Shown here piece by piece: positions 24,761 to 33,177 of a stretch of DNA of 64,000 nucleotides. Position 1 is the first letter of the stretch. Every line of letters starts with the position of its first letter. Both the position numbers and the translations under genes were made by a program. Origin of the DNA: Nonomuraea spiralis (lineage in GTDB: Bacteria; Actinomycetota; Actinomycetes; Streptosporangiales; Streptosporangiaceae); assembly GCF_014648435.1 (NCBI RefSeq), contig NZ_BMRC01000012.1, positions 1 through 64,000 on the forward strand, read 5' to 3'. The notes under the pieces were generated by a model, which did no database searches, was not told the origin of the DNA, and worked only from the letters and a program-made list of their open reading frames with translations.

Positions 24761-25285
24761 GCGCTGGTAGAGGCCGTACACGAACAGGGCGCGGCGGGGC
24801 GTGCCGTCGTGGGTGAAGTCGACCGCCCAGTGATGCGGGGCCGAGCCCTCGCCCTGGGCGCTCCCCGGGAAACCGGCGGCGACGTCGGCCACGACGCATC
24901 CCCACGGCGTCAGGTCCGCGAACGACACCGTCCGGCCGCCGCCCGGCCGCACGAACCACAGGTTCCACACCTCGCCGCCCGGACCGGTCAGCGCCTCGAA
25001 CTCCAGCTCCGGCCAGGACGGCAGCCGCCAGCGCGCCACGTCGCAGGTCAGGCTGCCGAACTCGGCCGTGCCCGCGTACGGGGGCGGGCCGAGCGCCATC
25101 CGCAGCGCGGCCCGGCCCTTGGGCGCCGTCGCGGAGTGGGCCAGCCGCGTCCAGTGGGTGTGGGCGGCGCGCAGTTCGGCGCGGGTGGCGTCCAGGTCGG
25201 CCAGCGCCTGCTCGACGCGGAGGGGGTTGAGGTCGCGCATCCGGTGCATCAGGGCCAGCTCGAACTCTCGTACGCCGAATCGCAT
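24752..25285 (-). CDS. Conserved hypothetical protein
   Basis: 177 residues from ATG 25285. No named family is recognised. The N-terminal half is helical with an Ala/Arg/Glu-rich stretch (RVEQALADLDATRAELRAAHTHW); the C-terminal half has beta character with many aromatics (EVWNLWFVRPGG, TPWGCVVADVAAGFPG, HHWAVDFTHDG). Soluble, no signal peptide. It shares a 45-bp intergenic region with the divergent PucR gene. The ribosome binding site is weak (GGGG). Confidence 0.65.
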   Translation of the reverse strand: MRFGVREFELALMHRMRDLNPLRVEQALADLDATRAELRAAHTHWTRLAHSATAPKGRAALRMALGPPPYAGTAEFGSLTCDVARWRLPSWPELEFEALTGPGGEVWNLWFVRPGGGRTVSFADLTPWGCVVADVAAGFPGSAQGEGSAPHHWAVDFTHDGTPRRALFVYGLYQRLA

Positions 25286-25330
25286 GGCCCCCAGCCTGCC
25301 AGGCGTCGCGACCTGCGTATGCTCGCCATC

Positions 25331-26947
25331 ATGACCAAACGGGGGCAAATCACCCTCCGCGAGCTGCTCGCCTTCGACGAGGGCGGCGTGCTGCGGCTGC
25401 TGCTGGCGCCCTCGGGCCAGGACGTCCGCGTGACCGGGATGATCATCGGCGACGAAGGGCCCGCCCGCTCCTACGCGGGCCGGATCGTCCTGGCCGCCGG
25501 GCTGTTCCACTCCACCGGCGCGGCCACCGCCTCCATCCGCGAGGCGGCGCGGCGCGGCGCCGCGGCGGTCGTCGTGCGGGCGGGCGAGGACCTGGCCGCC
25601 GACGCGCTCGACGTGGCCGAGCAGGGCGGCATCGCGCTGCTGGCCCGCGCCGAGTGGGCCGACTGGGACGACGTCGCGACCATGCTGCGCTCGGCCGCCG
25701 CCTACGGCGAGGCCGGACGCGGCGACCGGATGGCCGAGGCCACGGCGGGCGGCGGGCTCGCCGCGCTGGCCTCGGTGGTCGCCGAGTTCACCGGCGGCTC
25801 GATCACCATCGAGGACACCCAGTTCCGCGTGCTGGCGCACTCGGCGACCGGGCCGGAGGCCGACGAGCTGCGCCGCTCCACCATCCTGGGCGGCCGGGTG
25901 CCGGACTGGCGGGTGGAGGAGCTGCGGCGCAGCGGCCTGCTGCGCACCCTGTGGTCCTCCGGCGAGGTGATCCACCGGCCCGCCGACGAGAGCACCCCCG
26001 AACGGCTGATCATCGCCATCCGGAGCGGGCGGGAGATGCTCGGGTCGATCTGGGCCGCCGCCGACGGCCGCAGCCTCACGCCCAACGCCGCGAGCGCGCT
26101 GAGCCGGGCCGCCGAGGTGGCGGTGCCGTACCTGGTGCAACACCGGCTGCGGGAGAGCGGCGCGCGGCGGCGCGAGGAGCACGCGCTGCGCGGGCTGCTG
26201 GCCGGGGAGGGCGACCTGAGCACCCACGCCTGGACCCTCGGCCTGCCGCCCGACCTGCGCTGCGCGGTCGTGCTCGCAGAGACCGGCCCCGACGCGCCCG
26301 CGCCGGGCGAGGGCGCGGCGGCCCGCGGGTCGGCCGCGGAGCGGGTGCTGGAGGTGCTCGCGCTGCACGCCGCCTCCTACCGTCCCGGGGTGCTGGTGCT
26401 GCGGGAGACCGGGCGGGTCGCGGCGCTGGTGCCGGTACGCGGCGGCGACGAGCGGGACGTGCTCGGGCTGGCCCGCGAACTGGACGCGCTGGCCGCCGCC
26501 ACGCCGGGCGCGGCTCCGGTGTGGGTGGGGGCGGGGGCGGTGGCCCCCTCGCCGGCGGCCGCGTCCGGCTCGCGGGAGGAGGCCGACCTCGTCGTACGGG
26601 TCCTGCGCGCCCGGGACGGCGGCCCCCGCCACGCCCTCGCGGCCGACCTCGGCCCGGCCCTCGACGTGCTGCGCGTGCTGGACGCCGTACGCCCGGTGTG
26701 GGAGCGGGGCAGCGGCCCGGTGTACGACCTGGTCCGCACCGACCTGGCGGCGGGCGGCGAGCTGGTCCGCTCGATCGCCGCCTACCTCGACGCCGCCGGG
26801 GACGTCGGCCGCGCCGCCCGCCGCCTGGTCCTGCACCCGAACACCCTGCGCTACCGGCTGCGCCGCGCCCGCGAACGCTTCGGCGTCGACCTGGACGACC
26901 CCGACACCCGCCTTCTGCTCACCCTCGCCGTCCGCCTGGCCACCTGA
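25331..26947 (+). CDS. PucR-family transcriptional regulator
   Basis: 538 residues from ATG 25331; ATG 25319 is a possible alternative. Three-part PucR layout: an N-terminal PurC/PucR sensor domain (TLRELLAFDEGGVLRLLLAPSGQDVRVTGMIIGD), a middle GAF/GGDEF-like region, and the C-terminal helix-turn-helix RRLVLHPNTLRYRLRRARERFGVDLDDPDTRLLLTLA. PucR proteins usually activate catabolic genes for purines or amino-acid-related compounds in response to substrate. The next gene on the same strand, a group IV decarboxylase, is the obvious candidate target. Confidence 0.9.
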   Translation: MTKRGQITLRELLAFDEGGVLRLLLAPSGQDVRVTGMIIGDEGPARSYAGRIVLAAGLFHSTGAATASIREAARRGAAAVVVRAGEDLAADALDVAEQGGIALLARAEWADWDDVATMLRSAAAYGEAGRGDRMAEATAGGGLAALASVVAEFTGGSITIEDTQFRVLAHSATGPEADELRRSTILGGRVPDWRVEELRRSGLLRTLWSSGEVIHRPADESTPERLIIAIRSGREMLGSIWAAADGRSLTPNAASALSRAAEVAVPYLVQHRLRESGARRREEHALRGLLAGEGDLSTHAWTLGLPPDLRCAVVLAETGPDAPAPGEGAAARGSAAERVLEVLALHAASYRPGVLVLRETGRVAALVPVRGGDERDVLGLARELDALAAATPGAAPVWVGAGAVAPSPAAASGSREEADLVVRVLRARDGGPRHALAADLGPALDVLRVLDAVRPVWERGSGPVYDLVRTDLAAGGELVRSIAAYLDAAGDVGRAARRLVLHPNTLRYRLRRARERFGVDLDDPDTRLLLTLAVRLAT

Positions 26948-26980
26948 CCTGGGGCTCCGGGGTTTCCTTAGCCGGGTGGA

Positions 26981-27036
26981 CAAAGCCGGAGGCGGGCTTT
27001 GGCCCATCGGATGAAGACTCGGCATGCGGTCATGCC
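26981..27036. promoter_or_regulatory. Terminator-like hairpin and inverted repeat between PucR and decarboxylase genes
   Basis: CAAAGCC (26981-26987) pairs with GGCTTTG (26995-27001), 34 bp after the PucR stop, as a possible terminator. Immediately after it, GGCATG-CGGT-CATGCC (27021-27036) is a second inverted repeat, about 60 bp before the decarboxylase start, possibly a PucR or other operator. Confidence 0.4.
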
Positions 27037-27098
27037 CGAATCTCAGGTAGCCCCCCTCCGAAACTCTCTCTTTCCCGATGCATCCAGGAGCCTTGGAC

Positions 27099-28469
27099 GT
27101 GATCCAGAGCAGTTCCACGCTCGCGCCCGCCCCTGCCCGCGGCACCACCGCCGAACGCGCCGCCCACGTGCTGCGCCACGCCGTACGCGGCGGCGCGCTC
27201 GGGCCGGGCGAGCCGGTCGCCGGTTTCATCGACACCGCCGGCGTGCGCGACTCGGTCAGCGCCCTGCACGAGGCGTTCGGGGACGTCCCGGACGTGCTGC
27301 ACACCTTCGCGGCCAAGGCCGCGTCCCTGATCCCCGTCCTGCGGCTGCTCGCCGCGTCGGGCATGGGGTGCGAGGTGGCCAGCCCCGGCGAGCTGCGGAT
27401 CGCCCTGGACGCCGGGTTCGCGCCGGGCACGATCGTCTTCGACTCCCCCGCCAAGACCCGCGAGGAGCTGCGCCAGGCCCTGTCGCTGGGCGTCGCGGTC
27501 AACGCCGACAGCCTCGACGAGCTGCGCCGCATCGACGAGCTGCGCGCGCCGGACTCCGCCTCCGTGCTGGGACTGCGGGTCAACCCGCAGGTCGGCACCG
27601 GCTCGATCGGCGCGATGAGCACCGCGACCGCGACCTCGAAGTTCGGCGTCGCGCTGCGCGACCCCGGTGCGCGCGAGGCCGTCGTCCGAGCCTTCGCCGA
27701 ACGGCCCTGGCTGACCCGCCTGCACGCGCACGTCGGCTCCCAGGGTTGCCCGCTGGAGCTGATCGCGGCGGGCATCGCGGAGACGTACGAGCTGGCCGAG
27801 GAGATCAACGCCACGCTCGGCACCCGGCGGATCACCAGCATCGACATCGGCGGCGGCCTGCCGGTGAACTTCGCCGGCGACGAGGTGGCCCCCACCTACG
27901 CCGACTACGTCGCGACGCTGCGCGCGGCCGTCCCCGGGCTGTTCGACGGCCGGTACGCGCTGGTCACCGAGTTCGGCCGGTCGCTGCTGGCCAAGAACGG
28001 CTTCATCGCCGCGCTGGTGGAGTACACCAAGGACGCGGGCGGGCGGCGGATCGCGATCACCCACGCGGGCGCGCAGGTCGCCACCCGTACGGTGCTCATG
28101 CCGGACGCCTGGCCGCTGCGGATCGGCGCGTACGGACCGGCGGGCGACCCCAAGGACGGCCCCCGCCTGGCCCAGGACGTCGCGGGCCCGTGCTGCTTCG
28201 CCGGCGACGTGGTCGCGCACGCCAGGGAGCTGCCGGAGCTGGCCGAGGGCGACATCGTCGTGCTGCACGACACCGGCGCCTACTACTTCTCCACTCCCTG
28301 GGCCTACAACAGCCTGCCGTACCCGGCCGTGCACGGCTTCACCGTCACGGCGGACGGCGAGGTGCGGCTGAGCGAGGTGCGTCCGGCGCAGACCCTCGAC
28401 GAGATCGCCGCGGCCAGCGGCCTGGCCCAGGCCGACGCCCTGACCGACCAGCTGGCCACCGCCTTCTGA
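27099..28469 (+). CDS. PLP-dependent group IV decarboxylase (diaminopimelate/ornithine decarboxylase fold)
   Basis: 456 residues from GTG 27099, chosen because AGGAG precedes it; ATG 27078 is in frame but has no ribosome binding site. PLP lysine K73 lies in HTFAAKAAS; further family features are HAHVGSQG, the phosphate-binding IDIGGGLPV, EFGRSLLAKNGF and CCFAGDVV with the catalytic-type cysteine near the C-terminus. It resembles diaminopimelate decarboxylases but is diverged from typical LysA, so it may act on another basic amino acid. PucR upstream suggests a catabolic or specialised role. Confidence 0.82.
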   Translation: MIQSSSTLAPAPARGTTAERAAHVLRHAVRGGALGPGEPVAGFIDTAGVRDSVSALHEAFGDVPDVLHTFAAKAASLIPVLRLLAASGMGCEVASPGELRIALDAGFAPGTIVFDSPAKTREELRQALSLGVAVNADSLDELRRIDELRAPDSASVLGLRVNPQVGTGSIGAMSTATATSKFGVALRDPGAREAVVRAFAERPWLTRLHAHVGSQGCPLELIAAGIAETYELAEEINATLGTRRITSIDIGGGLPVNFAGDEVAPTYADYVATLRAAVPGLFDGRYALVTEFGRSLLAKNGFIAALVEYTKDAGGRRIAITHAGAQVATRTVLMPDAWPLRIGAYGPAGDPKDGPRLAQDVAGPCCFAGDVVAHARELPELAEGDIVVLHDTGAYYFSTPWAYNSLPYPAVHGFTVTADGEVRLSEVRPAQTLDEIAAASGLAQADALTDQLATAF

Positions 28470-28577
28470 CCGCTCCCCCGGGGTCGGTGCGCCTTCCCGC
28501 TGCCTGTCCGTAGCGCGGCGGTATGTCCGGGTATGGGGGGATTGTTTTGGCGGGTGAGGGTATGTCTACCAGCGAGT

Positions 28578-28662
28578 ATGGAGTCTCGCTCCATTTCGGG
28601 GGAACCTTCCGGGCCCTTGCCCGGAAGGCGCGACAGGCGGCCTCTCCGCCTTGAGAGCCGCC
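28578..28662 (+). promoter_or_regulatory. Three-hairpin leader upstream of WGxxGxxG gene
   Basis: Three successive inverted repeats precede the gene: ATGGAG/CTCCAT (28578-28594), a perfect 10-bp stem CCTTCCGGGC-CCTT-GCCCGGAAGG (28605-28628), and GGCGGCCTCTC/GAGAGCCGCC with one bulge (28636-28662). The last ends 18 bases before the start codon, close to the ribosome binding site GGGGGAA. The middle stem could also terminate transcription from the decarboxylase gene. The whole looks like a structured 5' leader; I cannot match it to a known riboswitch class. Confidence 0.45.
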
Positions 28663-28680
28663 GGATCCGGGGGAACTCAC

Positions 28681-29022
28681 ATGCGCAAGACGCTCACCGG
28701 CCTGGGGCTGGCATTCTGCTTGGTGCTGGCCCCGGCCGCCACCGCTGTCGCGGACACGCCCGTCGCCCAGAGTCAGGCGACGCCGAGCCCGCAACCGACC
28801 GAGACCAAACACGAAGGGGGCGGCGGCAACGGCGGTCTGTGGGGCCTGCTGGGGCTGCTCGGACTGCTGGGCCTGGCGGGCCTGCGCAAGGGCCGCAACC
28901 CGGTAGGGACGGCTGAGCACATGTCCACCACCACCCGCACCACCGGCACCACAGGCACCGGCACGACAGGGACCACGACGACGGGGACCACCGCCAACCC
29001 CACCCGTCCGCAGCGTCCGTAG
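28681..29022 (+). CDS. WGxxGxxG-type secreted/anchored small protein
   Basis: 113 residues from ATG 28681. A signal peptide (MRKTLTGLGLAFCLVLAPAATAVADT) is followed by a short Ser/Gln/Thr-rich spacer and the membrane or wall-anchor motif WGLLGLLGLLGLAGLRKG, typical of WGxxGxxG family proteins from actinobacteria. Members usually end soon after the basic residues; here a further 40 residues follow, almost entirely Thr and Gly (STTTRTTGTTGTGTTG). Function unknown; members are thought to be surface-associated. Confidence 0.8.
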   Translation: MRKTLTGLGLAFCLVLAPAATAVADTPVAQSQATPSPQPTETKHEGGGGNGGLWGLLGLLGLLGLAGLRKGRNPVGTAEHMSTTTRTTGTTGTGTTGTTTTGTTANPTRPQRP

Positions 29023-29035
29023 ACAGGACGCGGAC

Positions 29036-29067
29036 GGTGCCCGGCACGCTCCGGCGCGCCGGGCACC
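29036..29067. terminator. Strong hairpin between WGxxGxxG and TetR genes
   Basis: GGTGCCCGGC (29036-29045) pairs perfectly with GCCGGGCACC (29058-29067), 12-base loop. It lies between two convergent genes, 13 bp after one stop and 39 bp from the other, and may act for both. Confidence 0.75.
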
Positions 29068-29105
29068 ACACTGCCCCCACCTTCGGATCCGCCTGAGCCG
29101 ATCCG

Positions 29106-29714
29106 TCAGGGCCGCCGGTCCGGCAGGGTGGCGCTCACCCCCGCGATGAGGGCCCGCAGCCCGAACGTGAACGCCTCGTCGCCCCCGGGCGTCCCGCCCT
29201 CGCGCACCCCCGCCACCAGCAGCGGGAACTCCGCCAGGTCCAGCCCGCTCGCCCGCTCGCCCCCGGCCTGCTCGCTGAGCACGAAACCGGTGGTGTAGTG
29301 GCTGACCGAGGCGATCGTGTGCAGCGCCTGGCCCGGCGTGAAGCCGAGCCCGGTGAGCACCCGCAACTCCTCCTCGAACGCGCGCGCGACGCCCGCCCCG
29401 GGATCGCTCCCGGCGACCAGGCGGGCCCCGTCGCGGTGGCTCAGCAGGACGCGCCGGTAGCGGTGGGCGCGGCGGGCGAGCCAGTCCTGCCAGGGCTCGC
29501 CGTCCTCCGGGCCGCCCATGTCCGGGGCCAGCAGGGCGCGGGTCATCTCGTCCAGCAGCTCCCGCTTGTTGCGGAAGTGCCAGTAGAGCGCCGGGTTCTG
29601 CACGCCGAGCGCGGCGGCCAGGCGGCGTACGGACAGGCCGTCGAGCCCCACCTCGTCGAGCAGTTCGAGCGCGGCGCGTACGACGCCCTCGCGCGCCAGT
29701 CCCTTCCGTGTCAT
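29106..29714 (-). CDS. TetR-family regulator (TetR_C-like)
   Basis: 202 residues. The N-terminal helix-turn-helix reads REGVVRAALELLDEVGLDGLSVRRLAAALGVQNPALYWHFRNKRELLDEM, the pattern of classical TetR with YWHFRNK. The C-terminal portion (HTIASVSHYTTGFVLSEQA) resembles the tetracycline-repressor C-terminal group. No adjacent transporter is obvious; the PrmC-like gene lies 22 bp upstream on the same strand, so the two may be cotranscribed. Confidence 0.88.
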   Translation of the reverse strand: MTRKGLAREGVVRAALELLDEVGLDGLSVRRLAAALGVQNPALYWHFRNKRELLDEMTRALLAPDMGGPEDGEPWQDWLARRAHRYRRVLLSHRDGARLVAGSDPGAGVARAFEEELRVLTGLGFTPGQALHTIASVSHYTTGFVLSEQAGGERASGLDLAEFPLLVAGVREGGTPGGDEAFTFGLRALIAGVSATLPDRRP

Positions 29715-29736
29715 AGCCCGACCACCCTAAGCCCGC

Positions 29737-30531
29737 TCAGGCGGGAAGGGTGCCGATGACGGCGGTGGCGTCCAGTTCCTCCGACACGGTGGCCCGCGCG
29801 GACAGGCCCGCGGCGACGGCGGCCTCGACGGTGGCCGCCGCCTGCCGTTCGCTGGTCTCCACCAGCAGGTGGCCGCCCGGCGCGAGCCACCCGGACGCCC
29901 CGGCGATCACCCTGCGCACCACGTCGAGCCCGTCGTCGCCGCCGTCGAGCGCCATCAGCGGCTCGTGCAGGCGGGCCTCGGGAGGCAGCAGGCCGACCGA
30001 CTCGGTGGGCACGTAGGGCGGGCTGGCGATCAGGATGCCGACGCGGCCGCGGAGCGAGGCGGGCAGGGCGTCGTACAGGTCGCCCTGGTGGACGTGGCCG
30101 CCGGGGAGGTTGCTCCGGGCGCAGCGCACGGCGGCGGGGTCGAGGTCGGCGGCGTGCACCTCGGCCTCCCCGAGCGCCGCCGCGACCGCGGCGGCCATCG
30201 CGCCCGTGCCGCAGCACAGGTCGAGGACGACCGGCGGGCGGGCTGCCCTTCCGGCCAGCTCGACGGCCTGCCGGATGAGGAACTCGGTACGGGGCCTGGG
30301 CACGAACACCCCGGGCTCGACGACGACGCGCAACCCGCAGAACCGCGCCCAGCCCAGGACGTGCTCAAGAGGCAGGCCGCCGGCCCGGCGCTCGACCATC
30401 CCGGCCAGCTCGGACGGGGTACGGGCGGTGGAGACGAGGAGTTCGGCCTCGTCCTCGGCGAAGACGCACCCGGCGGCGCGCAGCCGGGTGACGACGGCGG
30501 ACATGGAGACCTGAGTGGAGAAGACCGACAT
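29737..30531 (-). CDS. Putative protein N5-glutamine methyltransferase, PrmC-like
   Basis: 264 residues from ATG 30531; ATG 30504 is an alternative. Actinobacterial group resembling PrmC: N-terminal helical domain RLRAAGCVFAEDEAELLVS, substrate-binding GLPLEHVLGWARFCGLRVVVEPGVFVPRPRTEFL, SAM motif VLDLCCGTGAM, and SPPYVP where the classical enzyme has NPPY. The Asn-to-Ser change affects the residue that normally contacts the glutamine, so activity or target may differ from release-factor methylation. Confidence 0.8.
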   Translation of the reverse strand: MSVFSTQVSMSAVVTRLRAAGCVFAEDEAELLVSTARTPSELAGMVERRAGGLPLEHVLGWARFCGLRVVVEPGVFVPRPRTEFLIRQAVELAGRAARPPVVLDLCCGTGAMAAAVAAALGEAEVHAADLDPAAVRCARSNLPGGHVHQGDLYDALPASLRGRVGILIASPPYVPTESVGLLPPEARLHEPLMALDGGDDGLDVVRRVIAGASGWLAPGGHLLVETSERQAAATVEAAVAAGLSARATVSEELDATAVIGTLPA

Positions 30532-30713
30532 GGGGAGCCTTTCGGAATGCCTGTGGGCGCTCCCCGCGGTCACCTGGCTTCGGTGGGCCGCACGGCTGCC
30601 GGAAGGGAGCCCCGGACTGACACAGCGGTAATGGGTCTCACCTCCCAGGAACGACTCGGTCAGAGACCGTCACAGTACCAGAGCACGTATGGCCCGCCGG
30701 GGACGGCTCCTCG

Positions 30714-32741
30714 GTGTTGTTCCTGCGCAGCCGTGCCGGGGACGACCCGGCCTCCTGCCTGTGGGCGCTGGACGCCGGCACCGGCGAGGAACGCCTGCTC
30801 GCCGACCCCGCCGCCCTGCTCACGGCCCCCGCCGACGGCGGCGTCCCGGGGATCGGCGCCTATGCCGCCGACGAGGCGGGGACGCTGGCGGTGTTCGTGC
30901 TGGCGGGCGCGTTGTGGGCGGTGGACGTCGCCACCGGCCGCGTCCGCGGGCTGCCGGTGACCGGCACGCCCCGCGACCCGCGCCCCGACCCGTCGGGACG
31001 GCTGGTCGCCTACCTCTCCGGCGGCGCGCTGCGGGTGATCGGCGCCGACGGTACGGACGACCGCGCCGTGGCCGAGCCCGACGGGCCGGACGTACGGTTC
31101 GGCGCCGCCGAGTACGCCGCCTCCGGCTCGATGGGCCGTACCCGTGGCTACTGGTGGTCGCCGGACGGCACCCGCCTGCTGACCGCCCGCGTGGACGAGA
31201 CCCGCGTCGCCCTCTGGCACGTCGGCGACCCCGCCGAGCCCGCGCGCCCGCCCCGCGCCGTGCGCTACCCGGCGGCCGGCACGTCCAACGCCGACGTCAC
31301 CCTGCGGATCGCCGACCTGCGCGGCAGGCACGTCGAGGTCGCCTGGGACCGGGCCGCCTTCGAGTACGTCACGGCGGCGGGCTGGGACGCCCACGGCCCG
31401 TACATGTCGGTGCAGAGCCGGGACCAGCGGACGGTCCGGGTGCTGGCCGCCGACCCCGACTCCGGCAGGACACGGCTGCTGGCCGAGCAGTACGACAGGT
31501 GCTGGGTGCAGCTCGTCCCCGGCACGCCCGCCCGTACGGGATCGGGCCGCCTGGTGGCGCACGCCGACCTGGACGGCACCCGGCGGCTCACCCTCGACGG
31601 CGTCCCGCTCACGCCACCCGGCCTGCACCTGGAGGAGGTCCTCGGCGTGGACGGCGAGGAGATCCTGTTCACCGCCTCCGACGACCCGGCGCAGACGCAC
31701 CTGTGGCTCCACACCCCGTCATCGGGCGCCCGCCGGATCAGCGTCACACCGGGCGTGCACGGCGGGACGCGCCGGGCGGGCACGCTCGTCCGCCTCAGCC
31801 GCACCGCCGAACACCCGGGAACACGCGTGCTCGTGGAACGCGGCGGGCGGCCCGGGATCGAGGTGGTGTCCCTGGCGCAGCGCCCGGTGTCGCCGTTGCG
31901 GCGGTTGTCGCTGGTCACCACCGCGCGCGAGCTGCGCAGCGACCTGCACCTGCCCTCCTGGCACCGCCCCGGCGACCCGGCCCTGCCCGTGCTGCTGGAC
32001 CCGTACGCGGGGCCGGCCGCGCGCCGGGTCACCGCCGAGCAGGCGCCGATGATGTTCGTCTCGCAGTGGTTCGCCGAGCAGGGGTTCGCCGTCCTGGTCA
32101 CCGACGGGGCCGGCACGCCCGGCCGCGGCCCGGACTGGGAGCGCGAGGTGCACGGCGACATGTTCGGCCCGGTGCTGGCCGACCAGGTGGCCGCCCTGCA
32201 CGCGGTCGCGGCCCGCCGTCCGGAGCTGGACCTGGGCCGGGTCGCGATGCGCGGCTGGTCGTTCGGCGGCACGCTGGCCGTCATGGCGGTGCTGCGCCGG
32301 CCCGGCGTCTTCCACGCCGCCGTCGCCGGCGCCGGGACCAGCGACCAGCGCCTGTACGACACCCATTGGCGGGAACGTTTCCTCGGCCACCCCGACCGCC
32401 ACCCCGAACGCTACGACGCCTGCTCGACGCTGACCGGGGCGGCGACCCTGTCCAGGCCGCTGCTGCTGATCCACGGCCTGTCCGACGACAACGTGTTCCC
32501 GGCGGGCACGTTGCGCCTGTCGTCGGCGCTGCTGGCCGCGGGCCGCCCGCACGAGGTGCTGCCGCTGGCCGGCGCCGCCCACGCGCCGACCTCCGACGAG
32601 GACGTGTTCGAGGGCATGCTGCTCCACCAGCTCGACTTCCTGCGCAGGCACCTCGGGGATTGTCGTACCCGTCTGCGAGGCTCGCGGGATGGTGAACCTG
32701 GACGTGTTGAAACCGGCCGTACGAGCCGCGTGGGGCCCTGA
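30714..32741 (+). CDS. S9-family prolyl oligopeptidase (dipeptidyl peptidase IV-like)
   Basis: 675 residues from GTG 30714, the first usable start in this frame. Beta-propeller N-terminal domain, then an alpha/beta hydrolase with catalytic Ser in GWSFGG (about 512), Asp in GLSDDN (about 591) and His in GAAHAP (about 622). Relatives carry about 25-30 more N-terminal residues; here the frame remains open to 30621 without a start codon, so the N-terminus may be truncated or start unusually. The C-terminal 18 or so residues overlap the YunG-like gene. Cytoplasmic, no signal peptide. Confidence 0.85.
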   Translation: MLFLRSRAGDDPASCLWALDAGTGEERLLADPAALLTAPADGGVPGIGAYAADEAGTLAVFVLAGALWAVDVATGRVRGLPVTGTPRDPRPDPSGRLVAYLSGGALRVIGADGTDDRAVAEPDGPDVRFGAAEYAASGSMGRTRGYWWSPDGTRLLTARVDETRVALWHVGDPAEPARPPRAVRYPAAGTSNADVTLRIADLRGRHVEVAWDRAAFEYVTAAGWDAHGPYMSVQSRDQRTVRVLAADPDSGRTRLLAEQYDRCWVQLVPGTPARTGSGRLVAHADLDGTRRLTLDGVPLTPPGLHLEEVLGVDGEEILFTASDDPAQTHLWLHTPSSGARRISVTPGVHGGTRRAGTLVRLSRTAEHPGTRVLVERGGRPGIEVVSLAQRPVSPLRRLSLVTTARELRSDLHLPSWHRPGDPALPVLLDPYAGPAARRVTAEQAPMMFVSQWFAEQGFAVLVTDGAGTPGRGPDWEREVHGDMFGPVLADQVAALHAVAARRPELDLGRVAMRGWSFGGTLAVMAVLRRPGVFHAAVAGAGTSDQRLYDTHWRERFLGHPDRHPERYDACSTLTGAATLSRPLLLIHGLSDDNVFPAGTLRLSSALLAAGRPHEVLPLAGAAHAPTSDEDVFEGMLLHQLDFLRRHLGDCRTRLRGSRDGEPGRVETGRTSRVGP

Positions 32742-33177
32742 CACCTGCGACACCGCCGCGCGGGAGGAGTGGCGGCCCGACAATCCGGCGAGAGGGCAGT
32801 GCGGCACGACCGCCCTGGTCGTCCATGACCTGCTCGGCGGCGACCTGATCCTGGCCGAGGTCCACGTCGACGGGGTCAAGGTGGGGCATCACTACTGGAA
32901 CCGGCTGCCCGACGGCACCGAGATCGACCTCGCCGGTGACCAGTTCCATCCGGGCGAGGTCATCGTGGGCGGCGTCGTGCAACATCGGCCGCCGGACGCG
33001 CCCCGCCGGTGCCGTGAGGAGTACGAGCTGCTGCGCCACCGCGTCCTCACCGCGTTGTCGTCACCCCGTCCCTCAGGGGCGGGGCCGGTGGGCGAGGAGG
33101 GTGGCGCCGAGGCGGCTGACCTCGTGGATGACCATGTTGGCGTGGCGGGTGCTGGTGATCAGGCCGGTCCGGCGTAG
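32689..33177 (+). CDS. YunG-like protein, 3' end runs into convergent gene
   Basis: 162 residues from ATG 32689. Residues 1-123 match the small YunG family: ARGQCGTTALVVHDLLGGDLILAEV, GHHYWNRLPDGTEIDLAGDQF, and a terminal helix YELLRHRVLTAL. The family normally ends near here (about 33058). Instead the frame continues 40 residues, through a hairpin at 33064-33084 and 105 bp into the opposite gene. A lost stop codon is likely. Function unknown; start overlaps the S9 peptidase gene by 53 bp. Confidence 0.7.
   Translation: MVNLDVLKPAVRAAWGPDTCDTAAREEWRPDNPARGQCGTTALVVHDLLGGDLILAEVHVDGVKVGHHYWNRLPDGTEIDLAGDQFHPGEVIVGGVVQHRPPDAPRRCREEYELLRHRVLTALSSPRPSGAGPVGEEGGAEAADLVDDHVGVAGAGDQAGPA
33064..33084. 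terminator. Hairpin at YunG/ArsR-like convergent end
   Basis: CCCCGTCCCT (33064-33073) and AGGGGCGGGG (33075-33084) form a near-perfect inverted repeat around the stop of the minus-strand gene. It probably terminates both genes, and its location inside the YunG frame supports the view that YunG originally ended before it. Confidence 0.55.

Noticed and set aside
24752..27895. 1047-codon open frame on the minus strand
   Set aside because: Only its last 177 codons (24752-25285) look like a gene. The rest is antisense to PucR and the decarboxylase and is an effect of high GC content.
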